From Chionoecetes opilio (taxonomy: Eukaryota > Arthropoda > Malacostraca > Decapoda > Majidae), in contig JACEEZ010018281.1 of the NCBI GenBank assembly GCA_016584305.1, forward strand, positions 193,528 through 257,527: a stretch of DNA of 64,000 nt, in the 5' to 3' direction. Positions 20,591 to 33,537 of the stretch are shown piece after piece. The translations under genes were made by a program, and so were the position numbers. The first letter of the stretch is position 1. Each line of letters opens with the position of its first letter. The notes under the pieces were generated by a model, which was not told where the DNA came from, searched no databases, and saw only the letters and a program-made list of their open reading frames with translations.

Positions 20591-22399
20591 CCTTCGGCCC
20601 CCAAAACACAGGTGGTGGGCCAAGGGCCACAAAGCCCCCCCGCGGGAGCTCCCAAAAAGCCCGCCCGGGGGCGGTTTTTGCGGTAGAATATATATATAAA
20701 ATATATTTTATTTTTTTTTATTAATTTTATATATAATATTATATTTTTTATATATTTTATAATATATATATATAAAAATATTTTACGCTGCGGCCTAAAG
20801 CGCAACAGTGTTCACAAAACCGGAACCGATAAAAAGCCCTCCGCTTCTATCCAAAAAAGAGGGGGCCGTAACCCTCCCTTTCCCCTCCTGCTCAAATACA
20901 AAGTATGTACCGATTACCCCTAGGTATGACAGGCCCGCTGACCCTAAAAAACAAAGTGAGACCCCCCTCTGCTCTCCCCCACTTAAGTGTACTTGAAGAA
21001 ATTGTTAGTAAACGTTAAAAAATGTACCGCGATTGTGCTTGACGGGACAGAAAAACCCTTTCACGGTGGCGCCCAGCATTTGTATGCAAAAACAGGATGG
21101 GGACAACCTGTCTTTTAGGACTAAAATTAAAATGGAAGAACGGGGAATGAGATAAAGGGGCTAGGCGGGTTGAAACCGAATCCAAGGGGAGTGAGGGGAC
21201 CTTCATCGGTGGCCAGTACCAAACGACTGTAAAAAAAATTTATGGTTGGCCGAAAGTCAAGGATGGCGCCAACCAGGGGAAAGGATTCCTGGAAGCATTT
21301 GGGCCCAAAATTCAAGACATGAAAGAAAAAAAAAAGTTGGACACGAAGAATCTTCGAAAGTATAGACAGATGGCGGGGATCAAACTAAACGAGTTTTTTT
21401 CAAATAAAAGTCTTTTGGAGACAAGGAGCTGGTTTTCTGATTGGGGGACGTGGTTTGTCAGTCTTTATATTTCGAGACAGTCTCAAAAGTGATAAAGCAT
21501 TAAAAAATGAGGGGATGAAGATACGAAAAAGAAGATTCTTAAAAACTGTAGGTAAACGATAGGCAAAGAATCCGAAACAGTTACACAAAAAGGTCCCCAA
21601 AATGATACGTTCAACCCCCAGGGCAGCTTGAGGTATTCAGCCACTCTATTTCTGTTTTTGGGGAAAAGTTTACAAAATTTGGCGAACAAGCATCAATTTG
21701 ATAGGAAATATTGTCACTGGCGGGGGGGGTGGGTTTCCCACTCTCTACAAATCGCATAGGAGTCACGTTAGACCGCAAAAAATTAATTTAAAAATTCAGA
21801 AGCTTGGGGGGTTTCTGTACTTTTGATGAGGCCGTTTGTTCAAAGGATCAGCTGCTACTCGCATTAGTAACCCCAAACCCACGGCAGAAAATGAGGCCTG
21901 ATTCAAACAATGGCCCCATAACTTTTATCCCAGTTATCACCCAACGCCCTTTAAATTCAAAACATTCCTTTCGTGTTGGTAAATTTAAAAAACAGATTTT
22001 GGGAGGGGGACAGTGACCTGGACAAACCCGGCTGAAGAAAAAAATCAATTGGGTAAAAAAAAAGCAAAATTGGGTCAGGGTCTCCCCAACGGGTTTTTAA
22101 AGGGGCCCCAAAAACCCATCATACCTGCAAAAAGGGAAAAAAAAGGGGTTTGTGCACCTCTAAAGGTCTTAGCAAAACGATCCTATCAGTAGGAGAGTTT
22201 AAGTCAGGGATTTTTTGATTCCTAAAGGGCCCGTGACTACTAAAACAAAAACAAAGCCACAAAACAAAATTAAGAGGTAGAGGCCGGGGGCGGGGTAATC
22301 GCGCCCCGCCCCCGGTTTGCGGGGGGCCCGCCCATGCAGCCCCCTCCTATGCCGACGCGGGGAGGGGTTGCTATAAAGAGTGGGGGGGCAAACCCCCTC

Positions 22400-25300
22400 G
22401 GGAATCCGAAATCTAAATCAAGGGGTTAGGGCCCCTAGCCCAATTTTTTCTTATGGGGGTGGCCGGGGGTGCAGAGGGGGGCGCCTCCCCGTCGAACACT
22501 CCGGGGATAAAACCTGCGGAGGGTTTTTCGTGTGGGCTCGGGGAAAACTTTCTGAGCCTCTCAGCCGCATCGATACCTCCCCTATCGGGCGCCCCCGGGG
22601 CTGAGGGGGGGTATGGGGGGGGGACTTTTGAGACGAGGGGCCTGGCAGGGGCGAGATAGAAGGGGGGGGTTTCCCCCTACTACTGGCCCGGCAGGGGCCA
22701 ATGGTCAGTGAACGCGGAGTAGCTACAGGCACCCCACCCAAACTGAAAGCCGTCATTTGTTGAGGTTACTCCGGTTGATGAGGGTATAATGGGGGTGAGG
22801 ATGAAACACCATGGGTTTCATGTCTCTTTTTGCAGGACGCTCCTCCGGTGGAAATTATGGAGAAGGAGATGTTCTACCCCAAACTCAAATCTGTTTTAAC
22901 CCCTTTCCTCCTGGGGCCCACACTATTGTCTTGGGCGATTTAAATGTACTACTGGCACTGGGGAGGAGGGGTACGATTTTGGTGTTGGCCCCCATGGCCC
23001 GGGTTTACCAAAAACCAACATTTCTCTGCTTCTGAACTTTGAAAGGTCCAGAAGGGTTTTGAAAAATTGCAGGTTTTGGTATCAGAAAACCAGAGCGCCC
23101 CCCTGGACATGGCTTTAATGCCGGAGGGGTAGCAAAAGGAGATCAAAACCAAACCCCGGTTATTTACCGTTGGAGGATCCTCCAAAAACGGCGGGGGTTC
23201 CCGGAGTCTAGTTTTTTGGAAAACAGATCAAAAATTTTTGGTTGTACACTTAACCCTTATGTAAAGTCCAAAAGGGAATTCAAGAGGAAAAAACCTTTAC
23301 GGGGTTTCATTTTGAGAAATAAAGGGATTGACAGTGCTCAGGGAATTATCCCGGGGGCAAATCTAAAAATCGGTTTTGATTTTGTCGGGTTCTCTGGGAC
23401 CCTGCGAATGTGGGATATTTTAAAAACGTAAAACTTACAGGCCCCAAAGGGGGTGTTTTGGGGGAGGGGCCCGAGGTCAAGGCGGGGTTTTTGGTCTCGA
23501 CGGGAGCTGGAAAAAAATCGGGGGAGAGTCCCCCGCTGCCAGGCGGGTGGGAACCAGGCCCAAAGCCCCAGGGCTTAGGACAGAAAAATCCTGGGGAGGA
23601 CAAGGAGGGGGGTATGTCAGGAGTTCGCTGAGGTTTTGCCCGAGGGTCATTTGAACGCAAAAAAATTGACCCCCGCCCCGCCTACCGACCCCGAAAAAAG
23701 GCTCCGTTCCAAGTCCCTTCCGGGCGATTTGTTTTCAAACAGCAGAGGGGCGCCTCGTGTGGACAGGGAGGGGCAGAGGTTTAGGGGGGGAGTACGGGGG
23801 GCCCAAGGGTTGGGGTGGACCCCCCAAAACTGACCCTTTTTTAACACCATGGGTTACAGGAGTGGATGCCGACCCTTCCCATTGAGAAACCGCACCCTCT
23901 CTTGACGAATTTAGAGGGGTGTAGAAAAAGTTGGGGGGGTGGAAAGGCACTGGTGTTTGAATATCAGGCGGAGCCCCTCAAAGGGGGGTGGGGCCATGAT
24001 CCGCGGGGCATGCTTCCCGGGATTTCCCGTGTGGCAATCAGGTCCCTTTCCCTTTGTTTGGAAAAAGGGGGCGGGTCGCCCCTTTTGGGAAAGGGGAAAG
24101 GGACCTCAGGACGCTAAAATTTTACCCCCCCCCCGGTTATTCACTGCCCCAGCTTTACCAGGCAAGGGGGTTTTGCCCATCTATTGTGACACAAAATTCG
24201 CAGTCATCTGGTAAAGGGCTCAGAGACCTCAGCAGTCGGGGTTTTTCACGCCGGTAAGTCAACAACGGAAAACCTTTTCATATCGCTTCGGCCCTGGGGA
24301 ACCCCGGGACGTGAGTTTCGAAAAGGGGAGTTTGCAGCCTGTTGATTTTCAAAAAGGCGTTTGGGACTCGGGGTGCATCGTGAGTCCCCTCTGGGATTTT
24401 TCTCCCGACTTCGAGGGATTCCTGAAAGGGGGACAATTGGTTTGATAATTTGTCTGTATTTGGGACGGGGAAGTGTTTTAAGGGGGGGCCCGGGTTTGTA
24501 CCCAGCTTTTTCCTGGGAATTACAGGAGTGGGGGCAAGGGTGGGTCCTTCCCCCAAACACTTTTAAACGCTTGTTTTGGAAATGGGTTTTGGAAAAGGGT
24601 TTGTAGATCAAAGTGATTGTGGGCACCCGGCGGCAACACCAAGATCAGTATTTTTTTTCGCAAAGTTTTTTTTCCCCAGTAATCTTTGTTTAGTCGCGGG
24701 AAAGGCCCTGCGGGGGCTCTCGAGGCGCTGCTCGGGGAAAGGCAAACCCTTGGGAAATTGAGGCCCTTGGGCTCAAAAACCAAGGTCCAGGTGTTTGGAG
24801 ATTTAAAAACATGAAGCAGTTACAGCTGTTCATGCGTGTGGCGAGGACTTTGAGATCTTGGAAAGTTTTAAAACCCTGGGTTTTAGGCAGCCCAAATGAC
24901 GGGGGTCCGAAAGGGAAATTTCTTCCCGGCGGATTGGCATACCCCAGGGTTTGTTGGGATCGCTCAGGGGAGATTTGGCGTTGTCGAACCTTTTGAGGAG
25001 GACAAAGTTTCTGGATTTAAAAGTGTTTGTGATCCCTGTTTACTCTAGGGTTGTGAGACTTTGGGACACTAAATTTTGATTTGAAGAGACGAATCAATCC
25101 CTTTTGGGGTAATAGGTTTTTCTTCGAAAAAATCAGGGGGGTACCCTGGGATGTTACGTTTCAAATCAGCAAATTGCCCCGTGAAAAGGAATGAGGCTTT
25201 TCCCTGCATGCCCGTCGCCCCCAACTTCGTTAAGGGCATGGGGAACCTCCCCTAAAAAGGGATCCTTCCATGGGTTTGAAATCTTTTAAAAAAACCCAAC

Positions 25301-25500
25301 CCGGCGTGGGGGGGCCCAAAGGGGGGCGCCCACAAGGCTCGTGGCTGGGGCAAGGGGGATGTTTCTTGTCGAGAGCGGGCTTGGTAGGGAAAAAGGGGAG
25401 CCTGAATGGGAAAACTCGCGCGTGGGGCCCCCCGGGAGTGGCGCGAGGGGGGGCGAGGCGACCCCCCCCCGGCTTTTATGCCCCAATGATTGAGGGAAGG
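22400..25500 (+). pseudogene. RTE-like LINE copy, heavily corrupted
   Basis: An endonuclease trace at about 22830-23260 includes a GDFNA-like word (VLGDLNV), a tryptophan-rich segment (WFQKPERPP) and a following DHVLVS-like region in shifted frames. The RT C-terminal trace starts at 24628 (GGCAACACCAAGATCA, as at 51247) and continues through 24720-24830 and 25060-25500, ending with CCCCAATGATTGA, the same 3' end as the clean copy at 52098-52124. Frame breaks occur every few tens of bases and are probably sequencing errors rather than decay. Confidence 0.6.
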
Positions 25501-28500
25501 GCAGGGGACTGTCGGGAACCCTTCCCCCGGGAATTTGGGGTTTCAATATGAGAACACACGAAAGTGGGGGGGAAAGAACGGAGAGAAAGGTAAAAAAACC
25601 TTTGTCCGGGCCCAATGTTTGATAAAAAACCCCCTCGGGAACCAAACCCCATAATAAAAAACAGCCATGGAAAAACAAAAAGGGCCACCCCAAAACTTTT
25701 TAGCGGGACCCCAACAAACGTTTTTTTACCCCCAGTTTTTCCCCAAAATTTTTACCCCGGGGGCATTAAACTTTGCAGTGGGTTATCCCCCCCTTTTTGG
25801 GGTTGATGATTTATAAACCCGGGCTTGGTGGCTTTCCCAATTTCTCATGAGTTTCTTTTTGGGGCTTTTGGGTTTCTCTCAGGGAGTAAAGTGGTTTGAG
25901 GATATTTTAAAGGGAAAGCTTTTGGGGGATTAAAAAGATGCTGACTGGAAAAAAAAATATCCAAGAACACTAGGGCCCTACGTTTGGGGGTAGAAAAAAC
26001 CTTTGGGAACACTTAGCTCGTCAATTCATACCAAGAACTTCTTGAGGGAACTGTCTAAAAGGCAGAAGTCAGTGGGCAAAACAAAAAATGGGTGAACAAT
26101 CTTTCTTCCCAAGTCTTTTTCATGATGATCTTCTTTGGGGGGCGAACGGGAGGGGGAGGGGTTTTACTTTTATGGGCGGGTGAATGAAATGACCCCTTAC
26201 TTTTTTTGCATCGGGGGCCAAAAATTATGAAAAGTATGGGCTTTTTACTTCAGATCTATGGAGAAAATGAATGGACAAATTCGGGAGGATCATAAAAGGG
26301 CCCCAAAGGGGGGGGAAATGTAAAAAGTCATCCCAAAGGGGAAATTTGGGAAGGGCAGGGGGATTATATTTTAAATAGAGACGACTTTTATGCGTTTTGG
26401 CCCGGGGGGCCCACGGGTTCCAAGGCTTAACCATAAACCCGGGTCTGCTGTTGTCGTTGGGCACTTAGTTTCCAACATGCAGCGGGGTTAGGGAAAGACG
26501 TAGAGAGATGAAGAACAAAAAAACTACAAAGATGCCCAGAGGCACAAGGAGGAGATGCCGTCCCAAATCGAATATGATAAAAAGGACAGGACGGCTGGGG
26601 GGGAAAAGCTGAATTTGGGGGCCTTTCACCCACTAAACCCTTGATGAACACCCTCAGGGATTTGTCAACATTGTAACCGGAAGGATTACTCCAGAGAAAA
26701 GTGAAGGGGAAAAATCCCAAAAACCATTGGAATCCAGCAAAGACAAGCTTTAAATTTAAATTTGGGCCAGAAGGTTTCCAAAAGCCGATTTGTCCCCCCG
26801 AGTCCCCAAAACAAAAGTCTTTAAATCAAGAATGAAAAACACTCCCAAACTGATAAAAAGGGACAGAGGGACGGGTAAAATTTAATTTCTTCTCGGGGGC
26901 TGAGGGAATTTTAAATTTACATTTATCGGGGACATTGAGTAAAATTCAGTCATGGGGTATGAGCTGGCATTTTCTTCCAAAGTCGCTTTTGATGGCACAA
27001 AGGACCAACCCCGAAATGAGAATAGCTAAAACCAAAGCTCGCTCAAGGGAAAACTCTCCAAGGGGGAAAATTTTTTCCCGGACATTTACAAGCAACACAA
27101 AAGCAATAGATGTGGATTTTAAAAGCAATTGGGGAAATTCACTGGCCAACGAAGGGGGTCGTCAATGATTATGTGAATGACTTTTTAGATTATGTTTCTT
27201 TCCCCAAAATGGGCCCTTTTGAGCAACGTTTGTAGTGTTTGACAAATATCACAAGAAAAACATCAAGAGCCCGCACAAGGGCTGCACGATCTGCTGGGAG
27301 TGCAGCATTGAAAAGGGAAAATGTCATTTCGCTGAAAAAAGCCAAAATTCCCCCCCGAGGGGCGTTGTTCTCAATGTGGCACACAACAAGGAGCAGCTCA
27401 TTTAGATGATTCCCCTGAGGAACCTTTTAGATAGAAAGCAAGGATCCGGTTACCAAAAAAGACTTGTTGGGCACAGGGGAAAACTGATTACTCCTGTTTA
27501 AGGGCTGGCAAAAGGGGCAGCTGGAGAGATAGATTTGCAAAAAAACCAAAGAGGAAGCAGGGCGCCCCTCATTCCACACCCGGTTGCCAGTTTTTTTTAA
27601 CACCCCGAAAAAACTATTAAAATAATCTAGATGCCCCAGACGTTTTTTGTATTTCTTTTTACATTTCTACCACTACTGTCAACTCTTGTCCAGGACGCCG
27701 TAGAGGTTAGACGTCCCGCCCTGTCTCTCTCCCGTTACCTAAAATTTCCTACACCCAAAAGGATTTTGCCCGTCTTGAAAACCTTCTTGCTGCCCCAAAA
27801 CCAGCTTTTGGTTTGTGCACTGGAAGTGTTTACGAGGCAAGGGAAAAGAGAAAATGCAGTCATTTTCAAACGTCCGTATTAGAAGTTAAAAAGGAAATTT
27901 TGGAAATTTACCCAAAAAGGGAAATTGGGCGATCTGAAAGGGGGGGTGAAAACAGCATGAAAAAGGAGGAATGCGGAACAAGGAAAATAATCAAGAAATT
28001 GAATGAAGATCTTAAGGCAAGTGGGGAAGGGGTAATACAAGGGCTTTGAAGACAGAGTAACTATAGGGGGATTACAAAACGCCGCAAAAACCTTTAAAAA
28101 CATTGGATAGAGGAAAAACCCTGATGGTGATTATGGGGACTTTGGGGAAACAAACGCCGTTTGAGTCTCCAAAAATGTTAGAGGACAAGCCGAAATACCC
28201 AACATTTGAAAATGAAAAAGACCCATAGAGGGTTGGGTTTTCCCAAAAAAAAGGGGGTTTGAACCCGATTTCCCTCCCATTATTGTTCGTTTTTCAAGAC
28301 TGTGGAAACCTTTAAGCAGTTTGAGAAATGTTTTTAAGCTGCGGGGAAAAAAGAATTTTTATAAAAGGGAAAAACCAGGGCCCCGCCTCCAAAACATAAA
28401 AAAAGTCAAATGCCTTTGCTGAAACAAGCAGAAGCGAGGGTAAATGGCTTTTTTCCCACATACCAAACTAGTTCATCAAGGGAAAAAATCAAGTGCGCCT

Positions 28501-30939
28501 GCGCGTTTAAGCACAGTCGGAACGGTTCACGGTTCCCGCTCTGCCCTTGCTGTCAAAACCCGTTCGTGGGGGGATGGTTTGGGGGGGACGGCACCTCCGC
28601 TCGTGATACCCGTCGCTGGCGGGGTTTTTCACGGGCTGGTCCTGCGGGATCATCTGCTGGTGGGGGGGCACACAAGAGTGGTCCTGTGCTTTCGCTGCTG
28701 CGGCGGGGGGGGCGGCGAGATCCTTGGTGGAGTACGGGGACGTGGTTTCTGGCGCAGTGGCCCGGTCTTGGGGTCTGCCGGGCCGGGGGCTGGGGCCCTT
28801 GCCTTGGGGGCCACGGTTTAAAACCCGAAAATTTTCACGTGGTGCACCCAAAAAAACAGTAATTGGTTGGTGAAAACCCCCCCCCCTTTTGTTTAAAACC
28901 GTGTATCTATATGATTTTAAATATCAATGGTGATTACCCCAAAGTATTCTTCCATATAGTAACTTAAAAAGATTCAGAATTCATTAACGTTTGAGAGAAA
29001 TTTATTATCAAAAAATTCCATTTAAATTAAAAATTAATAATTTAAAGGTTTTAAACCCGGGATAATTTTAGTGGGCAGTGAAAAATTTTTAAAAGATCAT
29101 GTTTTTAAAGAGCCAATAAAGTAACTATAATTTTTGTGATTTCTATAATGCCAAAAAATATCTAGTCTAGTCTTAAATTTTTAGGGTTATAAAAATTTTT
29201 AAACCTACCCTTTATTTTTAAAAAAATTTTTGACCCGGGGCTTAGGGCCCAAATTTGGGATTGTTTTTACGTAGTAGGTTTTGTGGGATTTGGAAATTAA
29301 AAGGGTTTAATCTGTCAATTTAAAAAATATCAAAAACTTTCTCTTTTAAATTTTAAAACAGGAATACTCGTGGAGGTTGGGGGGGCCCCATTTTCTTACA
29401 CAAAAAAATTTTAAAAAATTATTTACTACACAATATTTCTCTTCAATTTCCCACTTTAATCACTCTTTTGTGAAAGTTACACAACCCCTTTTAGGTTTTT
29501 GTCGGGAATTTTTTTACAGACCACCAAATGCTAAAGTATGAGTTCCCTTTAAACTATTTAAAAATATTGTTTAAACTTAGTAGGTGAAAAAACTCCCTGT
29601 TTAAAAATGGGGACTTTATGTAAAAATTTTTTAATAATGAAAAATTTGGGGCAAAGACTTTATTAAAACCCGCTGTATCATATTTTTTTTTCCCAACTAT
29701 AAATAAGCCCAAATAGAGTAACCAGTAGTTCAGCTTCTTTAATTTATAAAAATATGGGCAAATAATCTACATAATCCCCCAAGTAAGTGGCCCTTCATTT
29801 CATTATTAGTGATCCTTTCCAAAATTTAAAATTTTTTTAAATTTATAATAATGCTATTAAAACCCGTCTTCAAAAATTTCTGTGACCAAAAGAATATACA
29901 ACAATCATCTATAGAATCATTTTAAAAAAGGGGGTTTTTTGAATACAAGTGGACCTTTAGACATTTAAAAAAGACCAGGGTATAAATGAAAGTTTTTGGG
30001 AAACTAAATTTAAAAATTTTTAGAAATGTTAGATATACACTTCCTCTAAAAAAAATGCATTTCAAAGAAAAAAAAAATGGGAAAAGTATAAACCCAAGCA
30101 ATAAAAATTCCCTTAAAAAAAGTAATAAATTTCAAAAAACTTTATGCAAAAGGCCACTTACAAAGGGAAAATTTTCAAACCCAAACAGAAATTAAAAATT
30201 TCTTCTTTGATAAAAACAGCTAGAGAGAAAATATTTTAAATCTAAAAATAAAGGATTTAATTTCGGGTTTAATCAAAGAAACATGGGGAAAAAATCAATT
30301 AATTATTAGGGAAAATTTTAATAAGCAGAAGTTTCCAGATTCAATTTTTTTCCCGGAAAAAAGTTTCAAATTTAAGATTTTTTTAAAAACAAGAAATAGC
30401 TGAATAATTTAATGAAATACTTTGTTTAAAGTTTCAAAAAAGTTAGCTTTTTTGAATATCCAACCATCGGGAGTTCCATATACTTTATACCCGCCTGAAT
30501 CTGTTTTTTTCTTTCTTTTTTAGTCCAACACAAATTTTTGAAATCAAAACGTCATTCCCAAAAACCTTTAAGGGTTACTGCTCCAAAGGGGCGATTTATA
30601 AAATTGGGCCAAAAAATCAAGGAAAAGCAACATGAAGTTTTTCCCTTCCCAAAGGGTACATTTTTAAAGGTCTTTTAAGGGAAAGGGCTTCCCTTATGCC
30701 CTTTAAGTTGCTAGATTTGGGACCCTTAATAAAAAAAAGGGGAAAGATCCCATACATACGAACTACAGGGCCAATTTTTTATCCTTCCTAGTTTTAGGAA
30801 GATTTTTGGGGAAAATAGTTTTCTAGTAGATTAAGGGTTTCTTTCCAAAATTTTTATTTTTATTTTTGCCGTTTAAAAATTTGGGTTTTTGCCCCAAATA
30901 CTCCAGGGGAAATTGCCTTGCATTTACCTTTGTCAAAAT

Positions 30940-31500
30940 ATATATGATACATTAGATAGTAAAGCATATCAGATTTAGTTTTTTTGAAACTGTCTAAAGC
31001 CTTCGTACCCTATTCATTTTTATTTTGTTAAAAAAAATTGAAGGTTTTCGGAATCCGTGGTGCTGCACATAAAAGGTTTGGAAGTTATTTTAAATTTACA
31101 GGAAGCAATGACAGTTTATTTAAAAATGCCCTATCCTCCCCTCACAAACATTGTTTGGGAGTACCAAAAGGATCAGTTTTGGGTCCCAATTTTTTTTTTA
31201 TTATATTCAAAGATAAACACACGTGCACTAATAAACTCAAAATTTTTTCTCTTTGTGAGATACCATATTTTCATTCAGGGACAAAGTCTCATTTACTTTT
31301 AAAAAAAACATTAAAGCAGAATTATCTCATGTTTCAAAAAAAGGAAAAAAAAGGTTAAATTAAAAAAAAAAAAAAAATTAAAAAAACCCTTTAATGCTAC
31401 TAAAAAAGTTTTATATGGTATCTTGTTTTTTGATGATTCAACACCAAATATTATTGTATGCATAGACAAAACTTTAGAGCAGGGTTTGGGGAATATAAAA
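30940..31500 (+). pseudogene. CR1-like reverse transcriptase fragment, corrupted
   Basis: A KLSKAF word (RT motif A lineage SKAFD) near 30985 is followed by KVFGIRGAAHKRFGSYF (31040-31090), then LGVPKGSVLGPNFFFIIF (31155-31210; canonical GVPQGSVLGPLLFL), and DDSTPN near 31435. The order and spacing match a CR1-type RT. The surrounding AT-rich 28.9-31.7 kb may be the rest of this LINE but is too noisy to read. Confidence 0.55.
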
Positions 31501-31779
31501 ATTTTTGGGTTTTTTATTATTTATGGGTAAACTGAAAAAGGAAAAACCCCATATAATAGAGGGATTTCTAAGTTTGTAAAATAAAAGGGGGTACACCTAA
31601 ATACGAAACAATAAACCCTTGATAGGTTTTAAGGGCAAAATTTTACTTATCAAAAGCCTATCCACACCTTTTGGATTGTTCAGCTGTATGGGGAGGAAAC
31701 ATTTAAAAAAATTTTTTGACAGTTTTTTATTACTCAAAAAAAAAAAGTTACGTGTAATGTCTCACAATCACAGATATGC

Positions 31780-32058
31780 ACACACAGACCCTCTCATTCA
31801 CTCACCAGTCGTTGTGTGGTGAAGACCTATTCCTTACTCCCGCTCTACACCCCAGCCCAATCACACTGACTAACTAGTGTTGGAGGATTCAGCTGTGCTA
31901 GGTGGTGACTAAGTGACAGCAATTGGACACTGTGAATATCCCTTGACATTCAAGAAAGTGTACACCTACCAGTCTGTGCTACTAACAGTTAAAGCAAGTG
32001 AGAAAGAACAAGTGACAAAGTGGTACAATTAGTGGTTTAATTCTTAACGACCATTAGC
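31780..32058 (+). promoter_or_regulatory. Probable LINE 5' UTR
   Basis: Leader directly upstream of ORF1, starting where clean sequence resumes (CACTCACCAGTCGTTG). The same leader recurs before the second ORF1 copy at 38935-39198, so it belongs to the element. Confidence 0.45.
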
Positions 32059-32913
32059 ATGTCTCAGGCTGCCGGGAGAAGGGGCCTCGAAGCGGCAAGG
32101 GGCAAGCAGCAGACGTCCGCCTCCAAGGCCACGCCTCCCCCACGCAAACCCCCTGCCTCCCCTTCTAACCCTCCTAACCTGGAGCCTGAAAATGCCGACG
32201 ACGCAGTAATGGCTGATATGATAGCGTCCCTCCCACAAGAAAGTAAAACATTGGTTATAATCCTAAAACATGTGATAGCCAAAGAACTAAAGACTGAAAT
32301 TGAAGCACTGAAAAAAGAATTAACAAAGAAAGACACACTAATATCCACCTTAGACGATGAAGTGAAAGGACTAAAAACCAAAGTGAGTGACCTTGAAATC
32401 CACATAGACCGATTGGACCAATACGGAAGGCGGGACACCCTGTTAGTGAGTGGTCCCGCTCTGCCCGCCGAAACCCATGCCGAAAACTCCATGCAGGTGG
32501 TGGTGTCTGCCATTAAAGACCAGTTAAAAATCAACATCAAAGAAGAGGACATCAGTGTTGCGCACCGCCTGGGAGCCACCAGTGATCAACGCAGCAGGCC
32601 CATCATTGTCAAGCTGGTGAACCGCTCCCTCAAGTACGACCTGGTGGGGGCCTGTGTGAAGCTCAGACCAAACCTCTACCTCAATGAGAGTCTCACTCCA
32701 AAACGACTCATCATATTCAAACAAGTTCTCGCCATCCGCAAAGAGCACAGGCCAAAGTTCCAGCAACTATACACCAAAGACGGTAATATAATGGTAAAAC
32801 TAAAACATTCCACAGTTAGGCATGTCATTGAAGACCAGAAATCACTAATGACCGTGCTTGACAAGTACCCCTTCATGAAAGAAACCTTTGATGAACTATT
32901 TCCTGCTGACTAA
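32059..32913 (+). CDS. LINE ORF1 protein (coiled coil plus RRM-like nucleic-acid-binding domain)
   Basis: An intact 284-residue frame. Residues 1-50 are basic and proline-rich. Residues about 65-120 form a heptad-like coiled coil (ELKTEIEALKKELTKK, DEVKGLKTKVSDLEIHIDRL). Residues 120-275 resemble the RRM and C-terminal domains of LINE ORF1 proteins (QYGRRDTLLVSG, ISVAHRLGA, RPIIVKLVNRSLKYDL, NLYLNESLTPKRLIIFKQVL). ORF1 proteins trimerise and coat LINE RNA as chaperones. The ATG at 32059 is the first after the leader. ORF2 does not follow directly; (ATT)n repeats and an LTR element come next. A noisy duplicate lies at 39199-40092, and the linked ORF2 trace is CR1-like. Confidence 0.85.
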   Translation: MSQAAGRRGLEAARGKQQTSASKATPPPRKPPASPSNPPNLEPENADDAVMADMIASLPQESKTLVIILKHVIAKELKTEIEALKKELTKKDTLISTLDDEVKGLKTKVSDLEIHIDRLDQYGRRDTLLVSGPALPAETHAENSMQVVVSAIKDQLKINIKEEDISVAHRLGATSDQRSRPIIVKLVNRSLKYDLVGACVKLRPNLYLNESLTPKRLIIFKQVLAIRKEHRPKFQQLYTKDGNIMVKLKHSTVRHVIEDQKSLMTVLDKYPFMKETFDELFPAD

Positions 32914-32947
32914 TATGTTTTTGATATTCATCCTTTAGTCCTTTAAG

Positions 32948-32957
32948 CATTACTATC

Positions 32958-33036
<79 letters not shown>

Positions 33037-33218
33037 GTTCTCTTATAAATTTATTACTATTGATATTATTTCTATAAGTATTATTATCATTATTATTATT
33101 GTTATCGTCAATCTTCATTGATATCATTTATTATTATTTACTATTCTTAACATTACTAGTGTCATTATTATCATTGCTACTGCTATCATTATGATCACCT
33201 AGGTATAGTAAAATAATA

Positions 33219-33273
<55 letters not shown>

Positions 33274-33537
33274 TATTATATTATTATTATTATTATTATT
33301 ATTATTTATTATTATTACTATATAATTTTTTTTTTCATTTTTTTTTTCATCATTATTATTATCATTATTATTATTATTATTACCATTACCATTGTTATTA
33401 TTATTACTATCTGCTACAGATACTACTACAACCTCTACAAATGCTACTTCTACCGCTATTACTGTTCCTATTACTACAACAACTACTACTACTACTACAA
33501 CTATTACCATTACTACTACTACTATTACCATTATTAC
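32948..33537. repeat. (ATT)n / (ACT)n microsatellite cluster
   Basis: Several long trinucleotide tracts (ATT at about 32958-33035 and 33211-33310, ACT near 33480-33537) separated by degenerate sequence. The LTR element is inserted in its ACT part. Confidence 0.9.

Larger units (their letters stand above)
20591..31745. other. Corrupted, homopolymer-rich sequence (probable assembly error zone)
   Basis: Throughout, real bases appear to be replaced or extended into runs of the neighbouring base. Where a clean relative exists in the window the comparison is direct: 25303-25500 tracks 51931-52125 base for base but with words such as TGA becoming GGG, and 20590-20690 tracks 19750-19840 with similar changes. 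The GC-rich part (20.8-28.9 kb) and the AT-rich part (28.9-31.7 kb) show the same behaviour. Apart from the two LINE traces listed separately I see no reliable gene. Segments 20.8-22.4 and 25.5-28.9 kb hold nothing I can identify. Confidence 0.7.

Noticed and set aside
22250..24700. Gly/Pro-rich frames suggesting structural or mucin-like proteins
   Set aside because: They fall in the corrupted homopolymer-rich zone; real content is an RTE-like LINE.
28410..28862. 150-codon GC-rich frame
   Set aside because: Inside the corrupted zone, Arg/Gly/Trp-biased in all frames, with no recognisable motif.
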